Below are positions 30,803-40,232 of a stretch of DNA of 64,000 nucleotides, piece by piece. The DNA comes from Planococcus versutus. Its GTDB lineage: Bacteria > Bacillota > Bacilli > Bacillales_A > Planococcaceae. The stretch covers positions 1,776,001-1,840,000 of the forward strand of contig NZ_CP016540.2 of NCBI RefSeq assembly GCF_001186155.3, in the 5' to 3' direction. The position numbers and the translations under genes are program-made. Every line of letters starts with the position of its first letter. Positions within the stretch are counted from its first letter, which is position 1. Below the pieces are notes generated by a model. It was not told the DNA's origin. It did no database searches and was given only the letters and a program-made list of their open reading frames with translations.

Positions 30803-31990
30803 TTATAGTTCTGTATAGTTGTATTGATTTTCTAAATTGGTTTCGTGTCTATTGTATCGACGTTTAAATAACTTATAAAAATGAGAAACTAATACTCTTA
30901 ATAATGCATACATAGGAATACCCAGAATAACTCCCACAACTCCAAATAACGAGCCCGCAGTTAACAACACAAAGATAATCGTCACTGGATGAACAATCAT
31001 CGTTTTGCCCATGACTTGAGGAGAAATTAAATTCCCTTCTACTAATTGAACTACAGTCCAGACGATTGCCAGTTTAACAAGCATGAATGGTGATGTCACC
31101 AATGCGATAATAGCAGCCGGTGCGATGGCAATTGCAGGACCGATATAAGGAACTACACTTGTGACCATGGCTAGAACACCAAGTAACAATGCATAATCCA
31201 TGCCAATAATTAAGAATCCAATATAGACCATAACGCCAATGCAAAATGCCACGATCAATTGTCCTTGTATATAAGCACCTAGCTGTTTATCTGCTTCTGC
31301 AAAAACTTCTCGTGTATCATCTCTATATCTCGGAGGCAATAACTTCAAGAAATACTCCGGCAATTTCTCACCGTCTTTTAACAAATAAAACAAGATAAAT
31401 GGAACAATGACAATCGATAAAATAACACTCGTAATCGTCGAAATTAATCCTGTCAAACCTGAAATAATGCTAGTTACAGTATTTTGCAATGTGTCTGCAA
31501 TATTATTAGGCAATGTTGCAAGCAAGGTATCTAATGTGAAGTCAGATTCACTATAATAATTACCAACAAACGATGTTCGTAAAAACGCATCAAAGTCTGT
31601 TAACAACTGCATGAAATACTCTGGAAATTCAGCAACTAAGTTTTGAAATTGAGAACGCAAAAATGGAAAGACTAATACAATAAGCAACGTGAATAGTCCG
31701 ACTACACCAAGAAAAATAAGAAGAATTCCCCAAATACGAGAAATTTTAAAGTTTTCTAGCATACGCAACACAGGACGCAACAAGTAAAATAAGACCAAAG
31801 CTAAAACAATGGGCAAGACAACTGTTTTCATGAAAACAGTTACTGGATGAAAGATAAATGAAACTTCTCTAAAAATATAAATAACAATTCCAATCAATAC
31901 TAATGAAAACAATGTAAACAACGTATTTTTCCCACCTAAAAACTGTATATAATTAGTAGAAAAAAAAGACCGCTTGTCTTCTGAATCCAT
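30803..31990 (-). CDS. AI-2E family transporter (PerM-like permease)
   Basis: A 395-aa membrane protein with about eight helices: two pairs at the N-terminus, a soluble middle (residues 140-200), and a conserved C-terminal block GYIQGQLIVAFCIGVM, VPYIGPAIAIAPAAIIAL and VEGNLISPQVMGKTMIVHPV. The last two are family signatures. Substrates include autoinducer-2 or sodium ions in different members; not predictable here. It lies 58 bp downstream of the LCP gene on the same strand. Confidence 0.9.
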   Translation of the reverse strand: MDSEDKRSFFSTNYIQFLGGKNTLFTLFSLVLIGIVIYIFREVSFIFHPVTVFMKTVVLPIVLALVLFYLLRPVLRMLENFKISRIWGILLIFLGVVGLFTLLIVLVFPFLRSQFQNLVAEFPEYFMQLLTDFDAFLRTSFVGNYYSESDFTLDTLLATLPNNIADTLQNTVTSIISGLTGLISTITSVILSIVIVPFILFYLLKDGEKLPEYFLKLLPPRYRDDTREVFAEADKQLGAYIQGQLIVAFCIGVMVYIGFLIIGMDYALLLGVLAMVTSVVPYIGPAIAIAPAAIIALVTSPFMLVKLAIVWTVVQLVEGNLISPQVMGKTMIVHPVTIIFVLLTAGSLFGVVGVILGIPMYALLRVLVSHFYKLFKRRYNRHETNLENQYNYTEL

Positions 31991-32048
31991 ATGCTTCCCC
32001 TTTTCTGAATAAACTTTATAATTCTATTTTAACATAATTTCACTCTAC

Positions 32049-33005
32049 TTAGTTTAAAGCTTGTGATAAAAATTCACGCAATGCTTGTTTGTTCTGTTCA
32101 ATATCAATATCAAGAACTGATCCTGCTTGTGGATAATTACCATAACTATAACTATCTTTTACAGGTAATGTTAAACGTTCAACTTCTCCGCCACCGCTTG
32201 TTGCTAATTGAGTCGCTAACTTTATTTGATCCGTTAATGGCATATCTGTTTGCACATATCCTTGTAAGGCTCCCGCTAGCTTAGGTAATTTTGGAATTGA
32301 AGAAACTGTTGCCATTTCTTCTTTCATTGCGGCAATCACTTGTTGCTGTCTGCGCACGCGTCCAAAATCGCCTTCATTATCCGCACGGAAACGTGCATAC
32401 CCTAAAAGTTCCTTGCCGTTTAATTTTTGCAGACCTGGTGTTAAAGAAACACCAATATTTTTAGACATTTCTTTCTCCACATCAATCTCTACACCGTTAG
32501 GAACTGCAACATCAACAAGACTTTCAAAACTTGAAAAATCAATCAATGCAAAATGATGAATTTCTATGCCAAACATCTCACGCAAAGTTTCAGCAAGTAA
32601 ATCCACTCCGCCTAAATAGTAAGCCGTATTCAATTTATAGGATTGGTAGCCAGGAATGTCTGCATATATATCGCGCATAAATGATGTTAATTTCACTTTA
32701 TTATTTATTTTGTCGTGCGTAACGAGCATCATCGTATCAGTACGAGATTTTTCTTCTCCACGGGAATCGACACCCAGTACTAAAATATTTTCATAATTTC
32801 CGTTAGGTGCATCTTCTGCGAATTGTACGGGTTCTTGGTCTGTCGTTTCGGTTTCCGCCATTTCTTTACCTGCTTTAAACTGAAGAAATATATAAGCACC
32901 ACCGGCGATTAACGCGATCAAGAGCATAAAAACGATGCCACGTAATCGAACTTTTCTTTTTCTACGTCTTTTTCTATGAATAGGTTGTAATTCTTCGTTC
33001 ATCAT
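32049..33005 (-). CDS. LytR-CpsA-Psr (LCP) family protein, cell-wall glycopolymer ligase
   Basis: A 318-aa protein. It has a short basic cytoplasmic tail (RKRRRKRKVRLR), one membrane helix (about residues 23-41), and an extracellular LCP domain with ILVLGVDSRGEEKSRTDTMM, KLTSFMRDIYADIPG and YARFRADNEGDFGRVRRQQQ. The Arg/Asp residues of these motifs bind the lipid-pyrophosphate. LCP enzymes attach teichoic acids or capsule to peptidoglycan. GGAGTG precedes the start. Confidence 0.95.
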   Translation of the reverse strand: MMNEELQPIHRKRRRKRKVRLRGIVFMLLIALIAGGAYIFLQFKAGKEMAETETTDQEPVQFAEDAPNGNYENILVLGVDSRGEEKSRTDTMMLVTHDKINNKVKLTSFMRDIYADIPGYQSYKLNTAYYLGGVDLLAETLREMFGIEIHHFALIDFSSFESLVDVAVPNGVEIDVEKEMSKNIGVSLTPGLQKLNGKELLGYARFRADNEGDFGRVRRQQQVIAAMKEEMATVSSIPKLPKLAGALQGYVQTDMPLTDQIKLATQLATSGGGEVERLTLPVKDSYSYGNYPQAGSVLDIDIEQNKQALREFLSQALN

Positions 33006-33221
33006 ATTTACACTCCTTTAGTAAACTTTTACGTTAATAAGACGCATAAGTAGTTAGTAAGTTTCTAGTTTTGATCTCAACAGTATATGATTTATTTTTA
33101 GCATCTACATTAAAAGCTTTTTATTTCTTTCTATCATATGTTCTATAAATGAAGACATTTTTATTGTCTCTACCTCGCCAGAGTGGTAATATTTTCTTAG
33201 CAATAAGAGAGGAGAATTATT

Positions 33222-33752
33222 ATGATAGAAAAAGCAATCTTTGCAGGCGGGTGCTTCTGGTGCATGGTCAAGCCATTTGATCAATTTGATGGCATTGAAC
33301 ACATCGTTTCCGGTTATAGCGGTGGACATGTAGAAAACCCGACATATGAACAAGTGAAATCTGGAACGACGGGTCATATGGAAGTTGTAGAAATTACATT
33401 CCAACCTGCAGTCTTCTCTTATGAACAATTACTGGATATTTTTTGGCAGCAAATTGATCCAACAGACGACGAAGGACAATTTCAAGACCGTGGTCCCTCT
33501 TATCGTGCAGCAATTTTTGTCCATAATGAACGACAACGGGCAATTGCAGAACATTCTAAGCAACAACTCGAAGCTAGCGGGCGTTTTAACAAGCCAGTCA
33601 TTACCGAAATACGCGATGCAGTGCCATTTTATCCAGCTGAAGACTATCATCAAGATTTTCATAAGAAAAATCCTGAATACTACAAAAATGATCGAGCGGC
33701 ATCTGGCCGTGACGAATTTCTTTCCACTAAATGGGATAAAGTTAACGTTTAA
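33222..33752 (+). CDS. msrA: Peptide methionine sulfoxide reductase MsrA (copy 1)
   Basis: A 176-aa protein. [16 protein letters not shown] holds the catalytic Cys (GCFWC), and [15 protein letters not shown] and [15 protein letters not shown] are standard MsrA blocks. It reduces the S-form of methionine sulfoxide in proteins. AGAGGAG precedes the ATG. A second msrA lies at 59339, next to msrB; this one stands alone with its own terminator. Confidence 0.95.
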   Translation: MIEKAIFAGGCFWCMVKPFDQFDGIEHIVSGYSGGHVENPTYEQVKSGTTGHMEVVEITFQPAVFSYEQLLDIFWQQIDPTDDEGQFQDRGPSYRAAIFVHNERQRAIAEHSKQQLEASGRFNKPVITEIRDAVPFYPAEDYHQDFHKKNPEYYKNDRAASGRDEFLSTKWDKVNV

Positions 33753-33768
33753 TGCGTTAACTTTTTTT
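33738..33768 (+). terminator. msrA copy 1 terminator
   Basis: AAAGTTAACG pairs with CGTTAACTTT, followed by a T run. The stem overlaps the msrA stop codon. Confidence 0.8.
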
Positions 33769-33833
33769 AACGCTAGGTAAAAACTGATTATTCCATCAAC
33801 TTTTCATTACTCGATAATTAAGGAGGCATTAGA

Positions 33834-34151
33834 TTGAGGCTTATCGAATCGGTTGATCCAATTATTATGCAATTAGTAATTGTTCCTTTTGTTGTTATTG
33901 GGATTGGTATTTTAATAGCTGTAGTCACTAAAAAAATTTATATGGGACCTATTACAACTATGATTTTGACGTTAAGTTATAATTATTGGTACTTCACTAC
34001 TTTTTTCCCAGATTCCAAACTATCATTTACGATGATTTCATCTTGGTGTATTATATTCCCATTGCTCTCTCTCTATCTTACTTGGTTAATTTTGAGGCAA
34101 CTTCAAACCATTAAGTCTTCATTTGCTATAGAAGCTCGTGATCTTGATTAA
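33834..34151 (+). CDS. Small membrane protein, unknown function
   Basis: A 105-aa protein with three hydrophobic segments (about residues 10-30, 38-52, 64-86). It vaguely resembles DUF2651-type membrane proteins, but I am not sure. It starts at TTG after GGAGG. Its stop overlaps the stop of the convergent MFS gene by 4 bp. Confidence 0.55.
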   Translation: MRLIESVDPIIMQLVIVPFVVIGIGILIAVVTKKIYMGPITTMILTLSYNYWYFTTFFPDSKLSFTMISSWCIIFPLLSLYLTWLILRQLQTIKSSFAIEARDLD

Positions 34152-35317
34152 TCTTTTTGATTAAGCAAAATAGCGAAAATCAGCAGCAGTATTATAAACC
34201 CTAAAAACATAAACAAAGTAACGATGTGAGTGCCTGTTTGATCATAAATGACGCCAATTGTAAAGGGCATAAACGCTGAAATAATATAGCCACCCGATTG
34301 CGTCATTGCAGTCCAACTGTTGGCTTCATCTGCAGAAGTTGTTTCATCAAGAGGCATTAGCAACGCAATTGGAAACAGACCACCTAACGCAATACCAATA
34401 AAAGCAGCAGCTATCCATATGGCCGTCACGTCTCCAAACAATAGTAAACATACTCCGATAGCGCCAGAACTTAACACCATTATAATCCAACCCAAGCGAT
34501 TAGGAAATTTGCTAAAAAATAATGGAATGCTAATGTTTCCAGCTATTTGAACTGCTGTCATTAACGTTAAGACACCACCCGCTGCCAAAACAGACATCCC
34601 TTTTTCAATCGCAATCGGTGCAAGCCAAGTAAGCATTGAAAAAAACAATGACGATTGAAATCCAAAAAACAACAACATGTACCAGGCTCGTTTATTTCTT
34701 ACTAGCGATATTCGAGTGGGTGGAAGATCTGTTTGTTTGACTTTTATTTCAGGTGGTTGTTCTGCCCGCAGCCAAACAATTATAGCGAACACAGACAACA
34801 AACCCCAGCTAGCGATAGCGAATGGCCAATCTACAAGTGTATAAAATAGACCTGTCAATCCTGCAGACAATGTAGCCCCGAGCCCCATTCCAAAAGAATA
34901 CACTCCAATCAATGCAGCTGTTCGTCTTGGAAAGTCTCGTTTAATCATAGCTGAAAGTAACGGACTAATTACCGCAATAGCCAAGCCAATAAAAAACGCA
35001 CTGATTAACAGTACTGGATAGGTTGGTAAAAACCCCCTAGCTAATGTGAAAATGCCGATCATTGCTAACAGCACAGCAATAGATCGTTTCAATCCAAATT
35101 TTCGACCAAAAAAAACTGCTAACGGTGCAAAAAGCCCCATACAAAATACAGGAACAGCCGTCAACAAACTTACTTCACTATTGCTTAAATTCAAATCATT
35201 GCGAATAGGTTCAAGCATCGGTCCAATAGACGAAATTGCAGGTCGTAAATTTAATGCCACAAACAAAATGGCCACAATCATTAAGCTTATTGCAGAATTA
35301 TTCTTCGATTCAGCCAC
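34148..35317 (-). CDS. MFS transporter, CynX/NimT family
   Basis: A 389-aa protein with 12 predicted membrane helices. The N-terminal FVALNLRPAISSIGPMLEPI with LLTAVPVFCMGLFAP is typical of CynX/NimT (cyanate or nitroimidazole) exporters. I use GTG at 35317 because GGAGG precedes it; the frame is open for 11 more codons. The substrate is unknown. Confidence 0.85.
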   Translation of the reverse strand: MAESKNNSAISLMIVAILFVALNLRPAISSIGPMLEPIRNDLNLSNSEVSLLTAVPVFCMGLFAPLAVFFGRKFGLKRSIAVLLAMIGIFTLARGFLPTYPVLLISAFFIGLAIAVISPLLSAMIKRDFPRRTAALIGVYSFGMGLGATLSAGLTGLFYTLVDWPFAIASWGLLSVFAIIVWLRAEQPPEIKVKQTDLPPTRISLVRNKRAWYMLLFFGFQSSLFFSMLTWLAPIAIEKGMSVLAAGGVLTLMTAVQIAGNISIPLFFSKFPNRLGWIIMVLSSGAIGVCLLLFGDVTAIWIAAAFIGIALGGLFPIALLMPLDETTSADEANSWTAMTQSGGYIISAFMPFTIGVIYDQTGTHIVTLFMFLGFIILLLIFAILLNQKD

Positions 35318-35531
35318 TCTTTTCCCTCCATTAACTAAACTAACTAACATTTTTTTATTATAATGATTTCTATCCAGTATATGCTTATTTTACTTTGTTA
35401 ATTTCTAAAAGTAAAAAAGGACAAACATAACTGTAAATAAAGTTTAAATTTTTACCAATTTCGCTCTATATACAAACTTGTGTTCTCTACCTTACTTCAT
35501 TTAAACTAAGAGTGTGAAAGGCGGGTTGCCG

Positions 35532-35765
35532 ATGAAACTCGTAAATTGGAGTTACGCAAAACGGTATAATATAAAAGCAATTTTCGATGAATTTCCACAT
35601 GTTGTCGTTTTATTCCGCCAAATTGGTGGGTATTACTTTATTTATTCCATGAAAGGGTTGACCTCAGAGCATATTCCAGGGCGACGCGACTATGTTCGCA
35701 TGGAATATTTGCTCAACAAAGAACTTGGCATGCTAGAAGCTTATTTAGAACGTAAAACAAGATAA
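35532..35765 (+). CDS. Hypothetical protein, 77 aa
   Basis: A small basic protein (KLVNWSYAKRYNIKAIFDEF, then VVLFRQIGGYYFIYSMKG) with a short alpha/beta pattern. There is no signal peptide and the family is not recognised. I take the ATG behind AAAGGCGGG. It lies 105 bp before the ABC-F gene on the same strand and may share its transcript. Confidence 0.55.
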   Translation: MKLVNWSYAKRYNIKAIFDEFPHVVVLFRQIGGYYFIYSMKGLTSEHIPGRRDYVRMEYLLNKELGMLEAYLERKTR

Positions 35766-35870
35766 AATAATTCTGTTTTCAGTTTATACAAGACCACAGT
35801 CGATTGCTATCGATTTCTTTGGATTTCATGGTATACTAATCTTATTGTGAAATTTAGGAGGTACGTATAC

Positions 35871-37478
35871 ATGATAGCTGCAAATGATGTAAGTCTTCGC
35901 TTTGGTGATCGTAAACTATTTGAAGATGTAAATATTCAATTTAACCCCGGTAATTGCTACGGATTGATTGGTGCCAATGGTGCTGGAAAATCTACTTTCG
36001 TCAAAATTCTTTCTGGTGAAATTGAGCCACAATCCGGAAATGTTTACATGGGCTCAGGTGAGCGTCTTGCTGTACTAAAGCAAAACCATTTTGAGTACGA
36101 AGAGCACCCTGTTCTTGAAACTGTAATCATGGGACATAAAAAACTATATGAAGTCATGTCTGAGAAAAATGCGATCTACATGAAAGAAGATTTTTCTGAC
36201 GAAGATGGCATGCGTGCCGCTGAACTTGAAGGCGAGTTTGCTGAATTGAATGGTTGGGAAGCTGAATCTGAAGCAGCAATTCTTTTGCAAGGACTTGGAA
36301 TTAGTGAAAAACTACACGATAAGAAAATGGCTGAACTTTCTGGTTCTGACAAAGTAAAAGTACTTTTAGCACAAGCTTTGTTCGGTAAGCCGGACGTTCT
36401 ATTACTAGATGAGCCTACCAACCATTTAGATTTAAAAGCGATTCAGTGGTTAGAGGAATTCTTGATCAACTTTACAAATACAGTGATAGTTGTATCCCAT
36501 GACCGTCACTTTCTTAATAAAGTATGTACGAATATTGCCGATCTTGACTTTGGTAAAATTCAATTATATGTTGGTAACTATGACTTTTGGTATGAATCAA
36601 GCCAATTAGCAACACGTTTAGCTTCAGATCAAAATTCGAAAAAAGAAGAAAAAATTAAAGAACTTCAAGCATTTATTGCGCGTTTCTCTGCCAACGCTTC
36701 TAAATCGAAACAAGCAACTTCTCGTAAGAAAACGCTTGATAAAATTGAATTAGACGATATTCGCCCATCTTCTCGTAAATACCCGTTTGTTAACTTTACA
36801 GTTGGTCGCGAAATCGGCAATGATGTTTTAACGGTTAGAGATCTAAGCCAGACAGTAGACGGCAACCAATTATTAAACACGATTAGCTTCAATTTGAGTA
36901 AGGAAGATAAAATTGTTTTGATCGGTGACCCACTTGCTAAATCAGCGCTTCTGCGCGTATTAGCAGGCGAAGATCAACCAGCTACGGGAGAATGCAGATG
37001 GGGCGTAACCACATCACGTGCTTATTTACCTATCGATAACTCGAGCTATTTTGAAGGCAGCGAAACATCTCTAGTAGACTGGCTTCGCCAGTATTCTCCA
37101 GACGATGAAAGTGAGACTTTCCTGCGCGGCTTTCTTGGTAGAATGTTATTCTCTGGTGAAGAAGTTAAAAAGAAACCTTCTGTTTTATCCGGCGGTGAAA
37201 AAGTGCGTTGCATGCTTTCCAAAATGATGTTGTCTCACGCGAACGTTCTTTTGTTGGACGAACCAACAAACCATTTGGACTTAGAGTCTATCCAAGCATT
37301 GAATAACGGCATGATCGCTTTTAAAGGCGCTATGGTATTTACTTCTCATGACCATCAATTTATCCAAACTGTTGCAAACCGAGTAATTGAAATCCGTGAA
37401 GATGGATCAATCCTTGATAAGCAACTTAGCTACGATGAATTTTTGGAATGGAAAGAAAAAGAAGGCATTACAAACTAA
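35871..37478 (+). CDS. ykpA: ABC-F family ATPase (YkpA/YbiT type)
   Basis: A 535-aa protein with two ABC domains and no membrane part. Domain 1 has Walker A IGANGAGKST and Walker B LLLDEPTNHLD, with an altered signature (LSGSDKVKVLL). Domain 2 has LSGGEKVRCMLSKMM and LLLDEPTNHLD but a degenerate Walker A (IGDPLAKSALL). The linker between them is charged. ABC-F proteins act on ribosomes; this subgroup is close to B. subtilis YkpA by the shared C-terminal sequence pattern. AGGAGG precedes ATG 35871. Confidence 0.85.
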   Translation: MIAANDVSLRFGDRKLFEDVNIQFNPGNCYGLIGANGAGKSTFVKILSGEIEPQSGNVYMGSGERLAVLKQNHFEYEEHPVLETVIMGHKKLYEVMSEKNAIYMKEDFSDEDGMRAAELEGEFAELNGWEAESEAAILLQGLGISEKLHDKKMAELSGSDKVKVLLAQALFGKPDVLLLDEPTNHLDLKAIQWLEEFLINFTNTVIVVSHDRHFLNKVCTNIADLDFGKIQLYVGNYDFWYESSQLATRLASDQNSKKEEKIKELQAFIARFSANASKSKQATSRKKTLDKIELDDIRPSSRKYPFVNFTVGREIGNDVLTVRDLSQTVDGNQLLNTISFNLSKEDKIVLIGDPLAKSALLRVLAGEDQPATGECRWGVTTSRAYLPIDNSSYFEGSETSLVDWLRQYSPDDESETFLRGFLGRMLFSGEEVKKKPSVLSGGEKVRCMLSKMMLSHANVLLLDEPTNHLDLESIQALNNGMIAFKGAMVFTSHDHQFIQTVANRVIEIREDGSILDKQLSYDEFLEWKEKEGITN

Positions 37479-37487
37479 AGTGGCACA

Positions 37488-37517
37488 ACAAGATCACTCG
37501 TTGAGTGGTCTTGTTTT
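37488..37517 (+). terminator. ABC-F gene terminator
   Basis: ACAAGATCACTC pairs with GAGTGGTCTTGT over a 3-nt loop, then TTTT. Confidence 0.85.
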
Positions 37518-37530
37518 TGTCTATGTACAG

Positions 37531-37569
37531 AAAAAAGCTGTAGATCTGCTTAGATCTACAGCTTTTTTA
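37531..37569. terminator. Second, bidirectional terminator
   Basis: A perfect 17-bp stem (AAAAAAGCTGTAGATCT and complement) around GCTT lies between convergent genes. It ends the minus-strand DUF1232 gene and backs up the ABC-F terminator. Confidence 0.85.
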
Positions 37570-37573
37570 TTTT

Positions 37574-38050
37574 TTACTTTGTAAACCGTTTAACCAATCG
37601 GCCTGCAGGTAATTTAGAAACATATTTATTTCCTGAATTGGATATTTTTTTAATTAGTTTTAATAAGTCTTCATCACCAGTCCAGTGCTCTGTCACTACT
37701 TCTGTTGGGAATTTATTTAAAATGGTATTAATAACAAATACCGCCACGACTACATCATCCAAAAATCCACCAGGACCTACCAAAATCTCAGGCAAAAAAT
37801 CAATAGGTGCGATGAAATACAAAATCCCTGCGCCTACTGCCGCTTTATTTTTTGCATCAATACGGCTGTCTAGCATCATTCTTGTTAACAAATGAAATAA
37901 ATCGGGTGCAAACAATATATATCCGCTAACCGATCCTATCAATCCTGATTTATTATCTGCCCATTTTTGTATTTTCGTTCGAAGCTTTTGATAGAAATCT
38001 TGTTGTTTCTTCTCACTTGGCATTGGTTTTTTTAAGTATTGTTCAACCAT
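37574..38050 (-). CDS. DUF1232 (YkvA-like) membrane-associated protein
   Basis: A 158-aa protein. The core GILYFIAPIDFLPEILVGPG followed by GFLDDVVVAVFVINTIL is the DUF1232 signature, a conserved hydrophobic hairpin of unknown function. A helical basic N-terminus and a C-terminal KRFTK tail flank it. The start is ATG after AAGGGGGATG. Confidence 0.85.
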   Translation of the reverse strand: MVEQYLKKPMPSEKKQQDFYQKLRTKIQKWADNKSGLIGSVSGYILFAPDLFHLLTRMMLDSRIDAKNKAAVGAGILYFIAPIDFLPEILVGPGGFLDDVVVAVFVINTILNKFPTEVVTEHWTGDEDLLKLIKKISNSGNKYVSKLPAGRLVKRFTK

Positions 38051-38093
38051 ACGTTCATCCCCCTTGACCTTCTAATTTAATTGCTCCAACTGA

Positions 38094-38300
38094 TTAAAAA
38101 ACTAATGTAATGTTTGTAGCTAAGCGTTCTTTATCAGGCACACCATCCACTATCGTAAATTTGACAAGCTGTCCTGGATTTAGTTTTCTAAAACCTTCTA
38201 CGTTAATATGCATTTCTTCAAAGAAAAAATTTTCACCATTGTCGCCTGTAATCGTACCTATTCCTTTGTTCTCATCAAATGACTTTACTGTACCTTCCAT
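38094..38300 (-). CDS. Divergent cold-shock-domain protein
   Basis: A 68-aa protein. MEGTVKSFDENKGIGTITGD matches the start of a cold-shock domain (RNP1-like KGIGTI), but RNP2 is altered (NFFFEE instead of VFVHFS-type). The aromatic RNA-binding pattern is therefore partly lost. GGAGG precedes the ATG. A canonical csp gene lies 340 bp upstream on the same strand, so this may be an old duplicate with changed binding. Confidence 0.8.
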   Translation of the reverse strand: MEGTVKSFDENKGIGTITGDNGENFFFEEMHINVEGFRKLNPGQLVKFTIVDGVPDKERLATNITLVF

Positions 38301-38638
38301 TCCAAAAACCTCCTACATTTTCTTTGCCAGTATTTATTTATACCCCGTTATTAATTACTAAAAACCTTACATAGGAAAGTTTAAAGACATGACAAATTGA
38401 CACACGGTGTTTCTTTTGATATAGAGGTAAAATTTGACTGGGTAGAGATTGGCTTTTTCTTACCTGCGATGAAAATCATTTTATAGATTTTGATGATTCT
38501 ATCCATCTTATTAGACATAATTACCGTATGGTTAGAGCTATAAAAGAAAACTTAACTATTTCCGGTTTTTTGTATGATGGTGATTGTTAAGCAAATTCTA
38601 AAAAAAAAAGAACTACTCCTAAGAGCAGTTCTTGAAAA
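38301..38638. other. Intergenic stretch with a plus-strand coding relic
   Basis: From about 38450 to 38590 the plus strand has an open stretch without start (FIDFDDSIHLIRHNYRMVRA, then IKENLTISGFLYDGDC and a stop). The ending faintly resembles the C-terminus of a beta-carbonic anhydrase, but the match is too weak to name. The rest is AT-rich. Confidence 0.3.
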
Positions 38639-38839
38639 TTAGGCTTTAGTTACGTTTGTTGCTTGTGGTCCACGGTTGCCTTCTTCTACTTGAAATTCAA
38701 CACGTTGCCCTTCATCAAGCGTTTTAAACCCTTCGCCTTCGATTGCTGAGAAATGTACGAATACATCGTCTCCACCTTCAACTTCGATAAAACCAAAGCC
38801 TTTTTCTGAGTTAAACCATTTTACTGTTCCTTCTTGCAT
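38639..38839 (-). CDS. Cold-shock protein (CspA/CspB family)
   Basis: A 66-aa protein. [20 protein letters not shown] with RNP1 KGFGFI and RNP2 VFVHFSAI is intact. These small proteins bind single-stranded RNA and melt structures at low temperature. AGGAGG precedes the ATG, and an AT-rich leader of over 100 bp lies upstream, as is usual for cold-regulated csp genes. Confidence 0.95.
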   Translation of the reverse strand: MQEGTVKWFNSEKGFGFIEVEGGDDVFVHFSAIEGEGFKTLDEGQRVEFQVEEGNRGPQATNVTKA

Positions 38840-39022
38840 GTAAATTACCTCCTGTGGTAAAAAAAGTTTTTAATATGGAATCTTTACATAAAAAAATTCA
38901 CATATTCCCTAAAGTACCATCACGTGCTGATCACTTTGGGGAATAGGTGAATAGCTATCGTTCGGTCAAGAATTCATATTGTCTATTTAGTATATCAAAT
39001 TGACTACAAAAGTCAAATAAAT

Positions 39023-39319
39023 CTAATAACTCGTTGAAGATTTGCCGTCAACTAGCCAAATCAGCCCATGAAACACTTGCAAGTCTTCTTCGCATTTATC
39101 GCAATATTCTACTTCTTCTTCATTCCAATAACAATAAAAAGCTTGATTTCTTTGTTCATGTTCCGGAAAACGATAACTGAAATCTTGTTTAAGTGTTTCT
39201 AGAAAACCCATTGCCTCTTTGGCTGAAGTAAATTCATGTCGTGAGACAACACTTTTTTCCCAACCGTCAAACATCCACCATGGTTCATAATCTGTTTTCA
39301 TGTAGATGATTTCATGCAT
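39023..39319 (-). CDS. DUF1033 family protein
   Basis: A 98-aa acidic protein. EIIYMKTDYEPWWMFDGWE near the start and EYCDKCEEDLQVFHGLIWL near the end mark DUF1033, a Bacillales/Lactobacillales family of unknown function. The CDKC pair could bind metal. The ATG at 39319 is preferred (AATGAGG nine bases before). Confidence 0.85.
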   Translation of the reverse strand: MHEIIYMKTDYEPWWMFDGWEKSVVSRHEFTSAKEAMGFLETLKQDFSYRFPEHEQRNQAFYCYWNEEEVEYCDKCEEDLQVFHGLIWLVDGKSSTSY

Positions 39320-39419
39320 AGTTGGTAGCCTCATTTCTTTCTTATTAGCATTGTGTCAAACCCTAAATGACTTGTAAAGTGTTTCGCGCCGATTGCTACA
39401 TGGAATTCGAAAGTTTGTA

Positions 39420-39448
39420 TTGACTTGTTATTTCACGTAAAATATAGA
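39420..39448 (+). promoter_or_regulatory. Sigma-A promoter of xpaC-telA
   Basis: TTGACT and TATAGA separated by 17 bp, about 75 bp upstream of the xpaC ribosome site. Confidence 0.75.
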
Positions 39449-39524
39449 AGAGAGAATGCGCTGCAATGAAACTTTTCAGCGCGCTGAACGTATAGATTAA
39501 GTAGTAGTGAAGGAGGTTCTTTGC

Positions 39525-40232
39525 ATGAAGCCCCTAAAGCCGATTGAAAATTTTATTAAAAGGCAATCTGTCAGTTTGCCTATTATGGCGGTAATGTTTC
39601 CAGTTCTTTATTTAGGAGCTGAAATTGGTTTTATTGCTTCTGGAGCAGTTGCTGCTGGAACGTATATTGCCAGTAATAGCACGATAAAACAAGTTCAAAT
39701 TTCTTCTGATTCTAAAAACTTTGGAATGACACGAAGTGAATTCAAGAATGTACGCGTGCAAATAAAAGAAGCACAAGAAAAAATCAAGCAACTTCAAAGT
39801 AATTATTACAAGGTCCGTTCCATTTCTTCGTTTAAACAATTGATTGAAATGACGAAAATTTCTAATAAAATCATTACTGTTGTACAACAAAATCCAAGAA
39901 AGTTTTATTTAGCAGAACCGTTTTTTTATTCCCATCTAGACTCAGCAATTGAATTAACAGAAAAATATACCTTACTTGTCGGCCAACCAGTGAAAGATCA
40001 AGACATGCGCATCGCTCTTCAAGATACACGTGAGATGTTGTTATCGCTTAACAAAGTTATGGAACAAGACTTAAAGCTTGTTTTATCTGGTGATATAGAG
40101 AGATTACGTATGGAACTCGATTATGCACAGTTAGCCGTTGATCAACACAACAATCAGAAATTACTTGTTCAGGCAGAACCTGAACATAAGGGAGACGTGA
40201 AAGATGACAGAAAAACCATCAACTCGAAGTGA
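39525..40232 (+). CDS. xpaC: XpaC family protein
   Basis: A 235-aa protein. Two hydrophobic segments (about residues 15-50) are followed by a long helical cytoplasmic part. The family is named for 5-bromo-4-chloroindolyl phosphate hydrolysis in B. subtilis, but its true role is unclear; it is always found with TelA. AAGGAGG precedes ATG 39525. It overlaps telA by 29 bp. Confidence 0.85.
   Translation: MKPLKPIENFIKRQSVSLPIMAVMFPVLYLGAEIGFIASGAVAAGTYIASNSTIKQVQISSDSKNFGMTRSEFKNVRVQIKEAQEKIKQLQSNYYKVRSISSFKQLIEMTKISNKIITVVQQNPRKFYLAEPFFYSHLDSAIELTEKYTLLVGQPVKDQDMRIALQDTREMLLSLNKVMEQDLKLVLSGDIERLRMELDYAQLAVDQHNNQKLLVQAEPEHKGDVKDDRKTINSK

Noticed and set aside
38450..38590. Carbonic anhydrase C-terminus
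   Set aside because: Resemblance is limited to a few residues near the end; too weak to name a gene.
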